A stretch of DNA of 64,000 nt from Acidimicrobiia bacterium UBA5794 (GCA_002418265.1 DIDS01000020.1:60127-124126), one strand, 5' to 3'; positions 26,703 through 35,122 are shown, numbered from the stretch's first letter. Made by a program: numbers and translations. Notes: generated by a model not told the origin, from the letters alone.

Positions 26703-29700
26703 TTGACAAAGCTCTTTCCGGCGTCACAGTGGACGAGGAAGTCACAGAAACGGCACGCCGGTGACGGCGTTGCGTTCCACGGTCCCTCGGCACCGACGGC
26801 CACGAGACCAGCGATCTCGATCTTCGCCTCAGCAATCCATCGATCGTCGACGGTTTCGGACACCTCTTCAGCTTCGGAACCACCGAAGTAGGCAAAAGAG
26901 ACGCTCATTGCATCAGGCGTTTCCGACGACACCACACCTTCTGCTGCAGCGAGCGCGTATGCCTTCAGTTGAACCATGCGTGACGGATCGGTGGACGGGC
27001 GGCCAGATTTGTAGTCGACGATCTCCCAGAATCCGGGTGATGGCTCATAGATGGCATCGATCTTGCCTCGAATGGATCCTGATCCGATTGCGAATTCGAA
27101 GGGAGCTTCGGTGAAGCGGGCTCTCATGTGTGCGAAGCGCGATGACTCAAAGACGCTCCAAGGATCCGACGCCGTCCATTCCCCTTCGTCGTCAAATCCA
27201 CCGTCAGTCTCGACGGCGTCATAGCTGGTCGGTGCAGCGTCGTCGAGTGAGATCACGCCGAGGTTGTGGAGTTCGACCTTTCGGTGGAACTCAGTCCCTC
27301 GAAGGGCGGCCTTCGAGGGGCGTCGGGGAAGTTTGTCGTGGTGGATCCACTTGAACTTCAAGGGGCATTGGGCGAGCGCGACAAGGTTCGTGACGGCAGT
27401 TGAGAAGGGCTGGGACACCGGATCAGCCGTTGGTTCCGAAAGATCCCCAATTTCAAGCTTGAGCTGGTGGGTTCGGCTGGTGACCGCATCGGCCAATTCG
27501 GGATAGTCCGTCGTGATGGTGGAAGGGTCGGCGATGATCCTGCGAAAGGCGGCTCCCACATCGTGGTCGAAGACCGGATCGGGCACCACGGCCGCGTCGG
27601 AGAACACAGCAATTGTTGGGGGATCACCCGGTTCTTCGACCCATGGTCCGATGGTGGTTCCTGGCAGGTCCCGCGCCATCAAGAGGTAGGGCGAGGGTTT
27701 TTTCGGGCGTTTGAGGTGATCCTGCCACACATGACCTGACATCGTGATCGTGTGTTTTGCGCGCGTGACGGCGACATACGCAAGCCGGTGCTCGCTCTGC
27801 GTGTTTCTTTCGGTGAGGTGTTCTTTCCGACGATCCCCTGAGGTTGCCGCGAGATCTGACAGATGCTCGGCGTCGAGCCTGAGTTCGTACGGAAGCAACA
27901 TGGCGTGTCTGTCGGGATCGTCGTGGCGTCTTGCAGACATGGGGAAGCCGTCTGCCTGAAGACCTGGAAGATAGACGGTTCCCCATTCCAGACCTTTGGC
28001 CCCGTGGACGGTGGTCAGCTCTACGGCCTCAGCCACCGACGCAGTCGGAGGAGTGAGGGCCTCATCCCTTCCCGATTCGTTGAGTGCGTCGATGTAGCGA
28101 AGGAACCGGCTGACCGTGGGACGACCTTCGATCGGTCGCCAGCCGTTGGCCAGGTTGAGGAACCGGGCGATGTTGAGTCGTGCCGTCGTTGCTTCACCGG
28201 GACGTAGCGCTGCAGCTTCGTCCCAGAATCCGATGGTTGTGATGATCTGATTGATCGTGTTGGCGACCGTGTTTGCCTGTGCATACCTCATCAATCCTTC
28301 GTGGGTCTGAGCGAAGCGAGCGAGATCCGATGCAGTCGCTTGGCTGAGACCATCGACGCGTGACGCCTCCATCACCGCTGCCATGATCGAATCGGCCTCG
28401 ATGCTGTCGGCATATACCTTGAGAGCGTTCAAATCTGCCATTCCCAGCCGGTACTGACCCCCCATGAGAATTCTGAGCAGCGCAGGCTCGGCGTCGGGGT
28501 CAGAAACGATCCGTAGCCACGCAAGAACATCGGCGACCTCCGGAACCTGGAGCAGGGTGCCGGGATCACTGACCGATGTTGGAATGTCAAACTCCCGAAG
28601 GGCTGCAACGAGCAAGGGTATCCAGGCACGCTTTCGCACCAGAATGGCGATATCGCCGTATCGGAGGCCGGCGCCATGTCGACGCAGAATATCCTCAGCT
28701 ATCCACCGAGCCTCCTCGCGTTCGGATCGTAACCATGCCACGGCGAGGGATCCCTCGGCCGCCTCGGGTCGGGGAACAAGTGGCTCGGATCCCTCGAGAG
28801 ACGGCAGCTCAGCTTTGATGGTGTTCGCGAGATCGATGATGAGCCGGTCCGACCGACGATTCAAACTGAGGGGGAGTGTTTCGGTGGGTTCGCCGTCGCT
28901 GCGAGGGAAGTGCTCTGGGAAGGCGTCGAAGTTGTCCAAGGAGGCACCGCGCCACTCGTAGATTGTCTGATCGGAGTCACCAACGGCCGTCACCGCGGCC
29001 GACGGGCCGAAGATGGCGGTGAGGAGAATCCGTTGGGCAGGATCGGTGTCTTGATACTCGTCAAGGAGGACAACGTCATAGCGTGTCGCCAGCTCTTCGC
29101 CAATCTCTGGATATGCGGTCACCAGCTTGACGGCCTTGGTGATGAGGTCGGAAAACTCGATGAGTCCGAGCCGCTCCTTTTCTGATCGATACGCCGCTGC
29201 GACCGCTGCAAGATCGATGCGCTTTGCCCACGTCTCCATGATCTGGTCATCACCATGGGCGGGGGCGTCCTCGATCAGTTGTTGGGGTGACAGCAGGTGA
29301 CGATCGAGGGCGTCGCTGAGATCGAGTAGGTCTCCTATGCGTGCATTCATTGCGGTGAGGTCCAGATTGGTTGGTGTCGTCCTGAGGACGAGCTGTCCGA
29401 GTTCGGAACGATGTCCGTCGTCGAGCAGCAGCGAGGAGGGTTCGTACCCAACGAGTGCGCCGAACTCATCGAGGATCGACGTCGCAAAGCCGTGGTAGGT
29501 GGAAACCTCGACCTCCTCGCTGTCCATGGTGGATGTCAGACGATCTCTGAGCCGGTTTCGGAGTTCATCTGCGGCTTTGACCGTAAAGGTGATGCCGAGA
29601 GCCTTCGTTGGCGATGTGCCCCCTTCGACAAAGGCGCGGAGTCGTTCAACGATGGTTGTGGTCTTTCCGGTTCCGGCACCGGCCGCTACCCGGACGTGTC

Positions 29701-29752
29701 GTTTGGGGTAGGTGATGATCTCTTGCTGTTCGTGGGTCGGGACAAAGGTCAT
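26663..29752 (-). CDS. adnB: AdnB-type helicase-nuclease
   Basis: 1029 aa from the ATG at 29752, overlapping the adnA stop by four bases. UvrD-type motifs are complete: AAGAGTGKTTT (Walker A, near residue 25), LLDEYQDTDPAQ, GDSDQTIYEWRG, VHGAKGLEW and LAYVAVTRAKHT. The C-terminus is a RecB/AddB-type nuclease: GKIDAIYE, VDYKSG, and an iron-sulfur set with an early Cys in LAQCPLKF and a late CRFCDFLVHC. AdnA-AdnB resects double-strand breaks in actinobacteria. The last 14 or so residues (VKSQKSAEISYRSH) are encoded by a dispersed repeat and probably not ancestral. Confidence 0.88.
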   Translation of the reverse strand: MTFVPTHEQQEIITYPKRHVRVAAGAGTGKTTTIVERLRAFVEGGTSPTKALGITFTVKAADELRNRLRDRLTSTMDSEEVEVSTYHGFATSILDEFGALVGYEPSSLLLDDGHRSELGQLVLRTTPTNLDLTAMNARIGDLLDLSDALDRHLLSPQQLIEDAPAHGDDQIMETWAKRIDLAAVAAAYRSEKERLGLIEFSDLITKAVKLVTAYPEIGEELATRYDVVLLDEYQDTDPAQRILLTAIFGPSAAVTAVGDSDQTIYEWRGASLDNFDAFPEHFPRSDGEPTETLPLSLNRRSDRLIIDLANTIKAELPSLEGSEPLVPRPEAAEGSLAVAWLRSEREEARWIAEDILRRHGAGLRYGDIAILVRKRAWIPLLVAALREFDIPTSVSDPGTLLQVPEVADVLAWLRIVSDPDAEPALLRILMGGQYRLGMADLNALKVYADSIEADSIMAAVMEASRVDGLSQATASDLARFAQTHEGLMRYAQANTVANTINQIITTIGFWDEAAALRPGEATTARLNIARFLNLANGWRPIEGRPTVSRFLRYIDALNESGRDEALTPPTASVAEAVELTTVHGAKGLEWGTVYLPGLQADGFPMSARRHDDPDRHAMLLPYELRLDAEHLSDLAATSGDRRKEHLTERNTQSEHRLAYVAVTRAKHTITMSGHVWQDHLKRPKKPSPYLLMARDLPGTTIGPWVEEPGDPPTIAVFSDAAVVPDPVFDHDVGAAFRRIIADPSTITTDYPELADAVTSRTHQLKLEIGDLSEPTADPVSQPFSTAVTNLVALAQCPLKFKWIHHDKLPRRPSKAALRGTEFHRKVELHNLGVISLDDAAPTSYDAVETDGGFDDEGEWTASDPWSVFESSRFAHMRARFTEAPFEFAIGSGSIRGKIDAIYEPSPGFWEIVDYKSGRPSTDPSRMVQLKAYALAAAEGVVSSETPDAMSVSFAYFGGSEAEEVSETVDDRWIAEAKIEIAGLVAVGAEGPWNATPSPACRFCDFLVHCDAGKSFVKSQKSAEISYRSH

Positions 29753-32724
29753 CTGGCAAAGGCCTCCCGTCCCTCTTTCTGGGCAGGGCACACGGACAGG
29801 AAATCACATTGGTCACAGTCCCCATTCGGGATGGGCGGGAATTCTTCGTTGTGTATGGAGTGTGCGATGCTCTGAAGGCGATCGCGGACGGCATCGAGGT
29901 TTGCCATATCGAAGGCCCGAATCTTGATCGAGTCCTTCCCTGGTTCGGGTGCTGGGAACCAGAACTCGGCGCCACACACCGTCCCACTGTTTCCCAACTC
30001 GGGATCGGCAGCTGCTGCAAGCACATAGAACCCGAGTTGGAGCGACTCAGCAGCTTCCGGGAGCGTCGGCATTCTCTTCGATGTCTTGTAGTCGACGATC
30101 TTCAACGCGTCACCGACGCGTTCGATTCTGTCGACGGTCCCTCTCCAATTCGTTCCGTCGAGCTGAAGGGGAAGTGACACCTCTGCTTTGATCGGACGAC
30201 CGGATTTGGGCCACTTCTGGTACTGGTTCTCCAGGATTGACACCGCTCTGCGATGCCACGACGAAGCCACCGGGCCAGAACCAAAATCGTGGTCATTCCA
30301 GAGTTCGTCGAGAAGCTCCAACGCCCGTGCCTGGGTACTTCTTTGACCACCGACTTCGATGATCTCCGCTTCAGCAAGCTCCAATACCTTGTGGATGAGG
30401 ATTCCAAGTTGCATGTTGAAGGTCGATGTCTGCAAACGGGTCGCGAACCGGTCGAGGGCAAACTTGCGTGGACATTGGGCATACGTGTTCGCCTGACTGG
30501 GAGACAGCCGATGATCGGGTGGGACGAAGCCTTGGTCCGTACCTTTGGCAGCGACTCCGTATCGTCCAGTGGGGTCGCCGAAACCATGATCCGGTCCCTG
30601 GGCGAGAATGCTCATTGCCGCCAACCGCTCGACATCGGTCGCAGAAGGATCGTGCATTGTCCGGCGCAGTGCAGCCTCATAGCCTCGGTGTGTCAGTGGT
30701 CGATCGATCGTTGTGGGTCGCGTCGGATCACCGATCTGGCGAAGAAAGCGACTTGGTTCGATCTGTTCGGACGGGTTGTCGACAACCGTCGCCGTCCAAA
30801 CCACGCGGTCGGTCGCTCGCGTCATCGCCGTATACGCAAGCCGTCGTTCTTCGTTCAGGCGAAACTGCATATAGGCACTTGGGTCCTCGGGCAGTTGGGG
30901 GTTCAGCAACCGAGTCTTGAGCAGTGAATCCTTTGTTCGAAGGTCGGGCAACGACCCCTCAACGGCATGGGCAAGGTACACAGCGTCGTACTCAGTACCT
31001 TTTGCGCCATGAAGCGTCGCTATCGCGACACCCGCAGATGTTCCTGTTCGAAAGCTGAACAAGGGATCGGCCTCGATATCGGAGGTCGTCGAGAGGATCT
31101 GGTGGTCGCGCAGCGTCGCGAACGGAGCACGCGCACCGAACCGGGACACGGACTGCGCGAATGCAGACCAGGCCTTTCGATCAGGGATTCGGTCGTCGTC
31201 AACAGCGATGACATGGAGTGGGGGGAGCGACTCCCAGAGATGCCACAGACCGTGTTCGGCTGGCATCTCCGTTGCCCAGGTGGAGTCTTTGAGCAGCGAC
31301 GCAAGGGCGTGTCCGTGGGTGATCCGCTCAGCGATCTCAGACGGCCAATCCGCTCCGTCGTCCACTCTCCTGACAATCGCGTTCACTCGTGCTGGGGCTG
31401 CCGCAATGAAGGGCCCCAACAGGATGCTCCGCATGGTGTCCGTGATGTCTGGCCGGTCGGCAACGCTCTCGTCGGATCCGGCGACGGCGACCAGATCGTG
31501 GACAAAACGAACCACCGGCTGGTCTTCGAGCTGTTCAAGGGTGAGCGTGTGTGCGAGTGAGCGTCGGTCGAGGGATGCGGCCACTCGCTGCTGGAAGTCT
31601 GCGCCCGAGCGGGTGAACACGGCAATGCGGGAGAGTGCGATTCCATCAACAAGATGGAGACGCTCGATGTCGCGTGCGATCCACTCGCTTTCGGCATCAG
31701 GGTTGTCGAACACGTGGGTGGCGACGGACCCGCGGCTGCGAAGGCTCTCGACCTTTCCCGCAGCACCAGGGAGTGCGCGGCCGGTGACGTTGACGGCGGC
31801 CGCAAGGATCTGCTCCGGTACGCGAAATGAGGTCGTCAGGACGAGTCGGTCGGCACGGGTTCCAAGGGCCGCCACGGCGTTCGCAGGGAAGTTGAGAACG
31901 TTGTCGAGATCAGTACCGCGGAACGAGTAGATCGACTGGTATGGATCCCCGGCGACCGTCAGTGATTTCGAATGCCGCGCCAAACCAAACAGCAGCTGTG
32001 CCTGGGTATGTGATGTGTCCTGATATTCATCGGCAAAGACATGGGAATAACTCTCCGCGATGTTGGGGTCCGTCTCGAGTACCTGCACCGCCTCACGCAA
32101 CAGCCGACCGTAATCGATGCGGCCCAATGCAGTCAGCTCCTCGTCGTAGCGTCCAAGAAACCCGGCCAACCCCTCCCACTCAGGGACGGATGAACGTTCG
32201 AGATCGGCGATCGTCATGGCCTGTTCGTGAAACCGAAGGATGAAGTCCGTCACCTCCGATGCCATCGCCGGTGTCCTGAGAATGGGTCGATAGGGTGCTC
32301 GCCAGTTGTTGGGGTCTTCCCGTTCGAGGATCGAGAGAACGAATCGTTCATGCTCGGGACCTGCGAGCACCGTGGGTGCGTCGGGCCAACCGAGGGCAAG
32401 GTGATGTGCTTCGACGAGGCGGTGTGCCAGCGAATGATACGTCGCCACCTGCACCCGATAGGAGAGCGAACCGATTGCAGCGAACAACCGGGTTCGGACG
32501 TCGTTGACCGAGCGGCGAGAGAACGTGAGAACAATGATCGCTGCCGGATCGCAGCCGTCATTGATCGCGGTCACGACACGGCGGCAGAGGAATTCGGTCT
32601 TTCCGGTGCCGGGACCCCCCACGACCATCTGCGCATACCCGGGTGATGCGATGTGGGCATCCCACTCAGATGGGTCGATGCGAATCTCCGATACGTCCAT
32701 TGCATCCATCGACAGCGTGTCCAT
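29749..32724 (-). CDS. adnA: AdnA-type helicase-nuclease
   Basis: 991 aa from the ATG at 32724 (a TTG three bases earlier and ATGs at 32709 and 32700 are alternatives; no clear ribosome site decides). VVGGPGTGKTEF is the Walker A motif and matches the AdnA style GGPGTGKS. FADEYQDTSHTQAQ, AGDPYQSIYSFRG, LHGAKGTEYD and LAYTAMTRATDR follow. The nuclease domain has RGTVDRIE, VDYKTSKR and an iron-sulfur cluster (YAQCPRKF and CDQCDFLSVC). Both helicase and nuclease motifs look intact. It is the middle gene of three, preceding adnB as in mycobacteria. Confidence 0.87.
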   Translation of the reverse strand: MDTLSMDAMDVSEIRIDPSEWDAHIASPGYAQMVVGGPGTGKTEFLCRRVVTAINDGCDPAAIIVLTFSRRSVNDVRTRLFAAIGSLSYRVQVATYHSLAHRLVEAHHLALGWPDAPTVLAGPEHERFVLSILEREDPNNWRAPYRPILRTPAMASEVTDFILRFHEQAMTIADLERSSVPEWEGLAGFLGRYDEELTALGRIDYGRLLREAVQVLETDPNIAESYSHVFADEYQDTSHTQAQLLFGLARHSKSLTVAGDPYQSIYSFRGTDLDNVLNFPANAVAALGTRADRLVLTTSFRVPEQILAAAVNVTGRALPGAAGKVESLRSRGSVATHVFDNPDAESEWIARDIERLHLVDGIALSRIAVFTRSGADFQQRVAASLDRRSLAHTLTLEQLEDQPVVRFVHDLVAVAGSDESVADRPDITDTMRSILLGPFIAAAPARVNAIVRRVDDGADWPSEIAERITHGHALASLLKDSTWATEMPAEHGLWHLWESLPPLHVIAVDDDRIPDRKAWSAFAQSVSRFGARAPFATLRDHQILSTTSDIEADPLFSFRTGTSAGVAIATLHGAKGTEYDAVYLAHAVEGSLPDLRTKDSLLKTRLLNPQLPEDPSAYMQFRLNEERRLAYTAMTRATDRVVWTATVVDNPSEQIEPSRFLRQIGDPTRPTTIDRPLTHRGYEAALRRTMHDPSATDVERLAAMSILAQGPDHGFGDPTGRYGVAAKGTDQGFVPPDHRLSPSQANTYAQCPRKFALDRFATRLQTSTFNMQLGILIHKVLELAEAEIIEVGGQRSTQARALELLDELWNDHDFGSGPVASSWHRRAVSILENQYQKWPKSGRPIKAEVSLPLQLDGTNWRGTVDRIERVGDALKIVDYKTSKRMPTLPEAAESLQLGFYVLAAAADPELGNSGTVCGAEFWFPAPEPGKDSIKIRAFDMANLDAVRDRLQSIAHSIHNEEFPPIPNGDCDQCDFLSVCPAQKEGREAFAR

Positions 32725-32736
32725 CAAGGCAACGTA

Positions 32737-33633
32737 TCAGATGCCACTGACAGAATCTGACCCGGGTCGCGCGACCCCCGCCGCGGCTGCAGCGTCAATT
32801 GCCGCACGGTTCTTTGCTATCTCCGCCGGGGTATTGAATGCCGGACACACCGTGTTCTTGAAATCGCACCAGTCGCACAGCGCTGACGTATTGGTTGGCC
32901 ACGTGTCTGTCTCGATTGCCTTGTTGATTGCCTGCCACAAGGCGGTGAGCTGCTGATGCATTGCATCGAGTTGGGCATCGTTGACGTCAAGGGTGTACTC
33001 GGTTGGGCCGTCGAGATAGAGAAGTCTGATCCGTTCAGGCGTGGACCCCTGCAAGGTGCGGATCAGGAGTGCATAGATCTTGAGAGCAAAGAATGCCTTG
33101 GTTGCATACCTCTCCGGCGGAGCCTTTCCTGTCTTGTAGTCGGTGATCACGAGGATTTCGCGTTCTTTTCCATCAGGCCCGAGCTCGGTGAGTCGTTCCA
33201 TCCGGTCGAGAATGCCTCGGATCGTCATGTCATCGATCGCAACGGTGAGATCCATTTCGAGCGCCTCTGGCTCGAAGGAGGTTGGGTCCTCGATCGAGAA
33301 ATATCCGGCAAGCAGCCCGAGGCTCTCGATGCCCCACGCACGCTCTTTCTCGACCGAATCGAACAGGTTTGGGTATTCGGTCGTCTTCAGTTCTGCCCAT
33401 GCTTCCCGGAAGAGGTCATACAAAGTCTCTGGCGTCCGTTGTTCTGGTGGCTTTTCGAAGAGACGTTCAAGAGCCAGATGTGCTGTCGTTCCCCGTGCCT
33501 GATAGATCGTCGGTTCGGTCGGGATCTTGTCGATCGACTTGAACTTGAACATCTGCGGGCACTGTTTGAAATCGCTTGCCCGCGATGGTGAAAGGGTCGC
33601 AAGGGTGGTTCGCTCGTGGGTATCTGAGGTCAT
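32737..33633 (-). CDS. Stand-alone RecB-family PD-(D/E)XK nuclease
   Basis: 298 aa. LSPSRASDFKQCPQMFKF, RGTTAHLALERLF, GILDRMERL, VITDYKTGKAP and the terminal CDWCDFKNTVC give the RecB motifs and a four-Cys iron-sulfur cluster. It lacks a helicase domain. It lies ten bases upstream of adnA, so it probably belongs to the same operon as an accessory nuclease or an alternative nuclease partner. The same family exists in mycobacteria as a separate gene; being linked to adnAB is the notable point. Confidence 0.85.
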   Translation of the reverse strand: MTSDTHERTTLATLSPSRASDFKQCPQMFKFKSIDKIPTEPTIYQARGTTAHLALERLFEKPPEQRTPETLYDLFREAWAELKTTEYPNLFDSVEKERAWGIESLGLLAGYFSIEDPTSFEPEALEMDLTVAIDDMTIRGILDRMERLTELGPDGKEREILVITDYKTGKAPPERYATKAFFALKIYALLIRTLQGSTPERIRLLYLDGPTEYTLDVNDAQLDAMHQQLTALWQAINKAIETDTWPTNTSALCDWCDFKNTVCPAFNTPAEIAKNRAAIDAAAAAGVARPGSDSVSGI

Positions 33634-33690
33634 GGTATGACCATACCGCCGAGGTGTGACAGGAATGGTGCCTCGGCGCTGAATTCCAGC

Positions 33691-33964
33691 GCGAAAATTG
33701 CTGCTACTACGCGAAAACGAATCAGCGATCTCGGTTGCGACCGTCGTGGGCCCTCCCTAGTTTCGCTTGTGCTCTCAGGGGTGTAAGCCTCAAGAGCACG
33801 ATCTCAAGAGGGAGCCCAGCCTTCGAGAGATCAGTCCAATCGGACGTGACGGCTTAGCTGGCAGCCGAAAGGACACTCCCGGAACCGGGTGGGAAACCAT
33901 CGGGTGACCGGGGCAACAGACCCCGAGGGGGTATTGGCTTCGGCCAGTCCTTCCTCGGGGTTTT
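33691..33964 (+). ncRNA. Candidate structured RNA, module 1
   Basis: Begins with the shared leader (33691-33740). Visible stems are GGG-CTCCCT (33748-33758) with AGGGAG-CCC (33809-33817); inside it GTGCTCT (33769-33775) with AGAGCAC (33793-33799); CGGCT (33850-33854) with AGCCG (33863-33867); a GTCC/GGAC hairpin near 33834-33845; and an alternative GATCTC/GAGATC pairing that could form a pseudoknot. A UUCG-capped terminator closes it. I do not recognise it as RNase P RNA, tmRNA, SRP RNA, 6S RNA or a known riboswitch. Confidence 0.6.
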
Positions 33965-33967
33965 GCG
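33921..33967 (+). terminator. Intrinsic terminator of module 1
   Basis: CCCCGAGG (33921-33928) pairs with CCTCGGGG (33953-33960). The top of the hairpin is TGGC-TTCG-GCCA (33935-33946), and TTTT follows at 33961-33964. A GGGG at 33909-33912 could instead pair with the CCCC of the stem, giving a possible anti-terminator. Confidence 0.75.
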
Positions 33968-34004
33968 TTGTGGGTGATCCCTGAACGATCCCTGGGCCAG
34001 ACTC

Positions 34005-34445
34005 GCGAAAACTACCTGTCACTCGCGAAAACGAACCAGCTTTCTGGCTTGCGAAGCAGCATGCGCCGTGGCATTGTTCTTGGACCGGAGAGGGGAAACC
34101 CAAACCGGACCGCTCGAACGCAACCGGCGCAAGCCGGGGACCGTCAATCAGCGGAGTTTCCAACCGGCAACGGATGGGAACGGGCGGGAAACCGAACCAA
34201 ACCGCAAGGGGAGGATACGGACCAGCCAACACCGGAAGGTGGCGCTCTCGTAGCGCAGGACCTCGGTCCTACTCACGCAGGCTTCGGTCGGTGAGGGTCG
34301 CTGGAAGGTACAGGTGCGAGCCTCGGTTCGCATCGACCGCACCGCAGGTGGCAACATCGGCGGAGCGCCAGACCGGAGGTCGAAAGACCGCAAGGGCTGG
34401 CACTGAGAACACCCCAAGGGGGCTTCGGCTTCCTTGGGGTTTCTC
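34005..34445 (+). ncRNA. Candidate structured RNA, module 2
   Basis: Begins with the second leader copy (34005-34054). Hairpins seen are CCGG around GGG-GAAA-CCC (34085-34108), CCGGC-GCAA-GCCGG (34124-34137), GCGCT-CTCGT-AGCGC (34242-34256), AGGAC-CTCG-GTCCT (34257-34270), CTCAC with GTGAG around a UUCG loop (34272-34295), TGCGA with TCGCA (34315-34332), and GGTC-GAAA-GACC (34378-34389). Three GNRA loops in one RNA suggest a compact tertiary fold. It ends in a strong terminator. The sequence lacks the conserved cores of RNase P RNA, tmRNA and SRP RNA. Confidence 0.65.
34412..34443 (+). terminator. Intrinsic terminator of module 2
   Basis: A 12-base-pair stem (34412-34423 with 34428-34439, two G-T pairs) is capped by a TTCG loop and followed by TTT. 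It is the strongest terminator hairpin in the window and lies 62 bases before the next start codon, so transcription from module 2 should mostly stop before the PH-domain gene. Confidence 0.85.
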
Positions 34446-34451
34446 GCGTTC

Positions 34452-34486
34452 CTGACGTCTGACGTCTGACGTCTGACGTCAGACGT
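34452..34486. repeat. Tandem CTGACGT repeat
   Basis: Four exact CTGACGT units (34452-34479) are followed by CAGACGT, so the end of the array reads as GACGTC palindromes. It sits between the module 2 terminator and the PH-domain gene. The unit also occurs in the hairpin element near 6.2 kb (TCTGACGTCTGAC), linking it to the same repeat family. Confidence 0.8.
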
Positions 34487-34505
34487 ATGAGCTAAGCTCC
34501 TCCCC

Positions 34506-35120
34506 ATGGCCTGGCCCGAAGATGCACTCACCGAAGGCGAATCGATCGTTACGTCGTTTCGCCCACATTGGAAGTTGCTGTTCATTCCTGCCGTGTGGGG
34601 GATTGGCGCACTCGTCGTCTTTGGGCTGCTCGCATACTGGTTTGATGCTGGCTTCTGGTTCAAGGTTGCCGCACTGGTCATCGTTCTCGTCTGGTTCGTG
34701 GTCAGGCCACTCGTCGATTGGTGGTTCACCCGCTACGTCCTCACCACCGAGCGATTGATCACGCGCCGCGGCCTCATTGCCCAGCGTGGAATCGAGATCC
34801 CGCTCGAGGGCGTCACCAACGTCAACTTTTCCCAGTCGGTGTTCGAGCGGATCCTCGGGGCGGGGGATCTTCTGGTTGAGTCGGCTGGGGAGACCGGACA
34901 GAGCGACTTTGACAACATCCCGCACCCGGACACATTCCAGGCACTGCTCTACAAGACCCGCGAAGCAAGGTCAATGGACCTGTCGGCAGGGGGTGGGGTC
35001 AAGCGTCCGAAGGATGACGGTGCCGAGGCAATTCGTAAGCTTGCAGCCTTGCGCGATGAAGGGCTGGTCTCAGAGGAAGAGTACGAGCGCAAGCGCAAGG
35101 AGATACTCGACGGGATGTAG
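34506..35120 (+). CDS. PH-domain (YdbS/bPH2-like) membrane protein with SHOCT tail
   Basis: 204 aa. Two hydrophobic segments at about residues 25-45 and 55-75 are followed by a bacterial PH-like domain starting YVLTTERLITRRGLIAQRG with IPLEGVTNVNFSQ. The C-terminus (IRKLAALRDEGLVSEEEYERKRKEIL) is a SHOCT motif, a short helical oligomerisation unit. The cellular role of such proteins is mostly unknown. The start ATG is preceded by a weak CTCC-rich stretch and lies just after the tandem repeat. Confidence 0.82.
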   Translation: MAWPEDALTEGESIVTSFRPHWKLLFIPAVWGIGALVVFGLLAYWFDAGFWFKVAALVIVLVWFVVRPLVDWWFTRYVLTTERLITRRGLIAQRGIEIPLEGVTNVNFSQSVFERILGAGDLLVESAGETGQSDFDNIPHPDTFQALLYKTREARSMDLSAGGGVKRPKDDGAEAIRKLAALRDEGLVSEEEYERKRKEILDGM

Positions 35121-35122
35121 GG

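Larger units (their letters stand above)
33634..34505. other. Gene-free region of about 870 bases holding two structured RNA candidates
   Basis: No convincing coding frame is seen on either strand; the short frames have no ribosome sites and no protein-like motifs. Instead there are two modules that each begin with a nearly identical leader, hold many perfect small hairpins with GNRA or UUCG loops, and end in an intrinsic terminator. The first 57 bases (33634-33690) would include the divergent promoter of the RecB-like gene. The last 60 bases hold a tandem repeat and the control region of the PH-domain gene. Confidence 0.8.

Noticed and set aside
26663..33633. Anti-phage defence island based on two helicase-nuclease genes
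   Set aside because: Motif order and gene order match the housekeeping AdnA-AdnB recombination machinery; no restriction, toxin or mobile genes surround it.
33968..34294. Short open frames of about 60-190 codons across the RNA region on both strands
   Set aside because: No ribosome sites, biased composition (Arg/Pro/Ser rich) and they run straight across perfect hairpins and the terminators; not convincing proteins.
34225..34345. A tRNA gene in the hairpin-rich part of module 2
   Set aside because: A TTCGCATCG stretch resembles a T loop, but no acceptor stem, anticodon arm or correct spacing can be built.
33700..34440. RNase P RNA, tmRNA or SRP RNA in the gene-free region
   Set aside because: The conserved cores I would expect (GAGGAAAGTCC for RNase P, the tRNA-like ends of tmRNA, the GGAAGGAAGCAGC-like SRP loop) are not present on either strand.
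34452..34486. CRISPR array
   Set aside because: The seven-base units are contiguous with no spacers, and no cas genes exist in the window.
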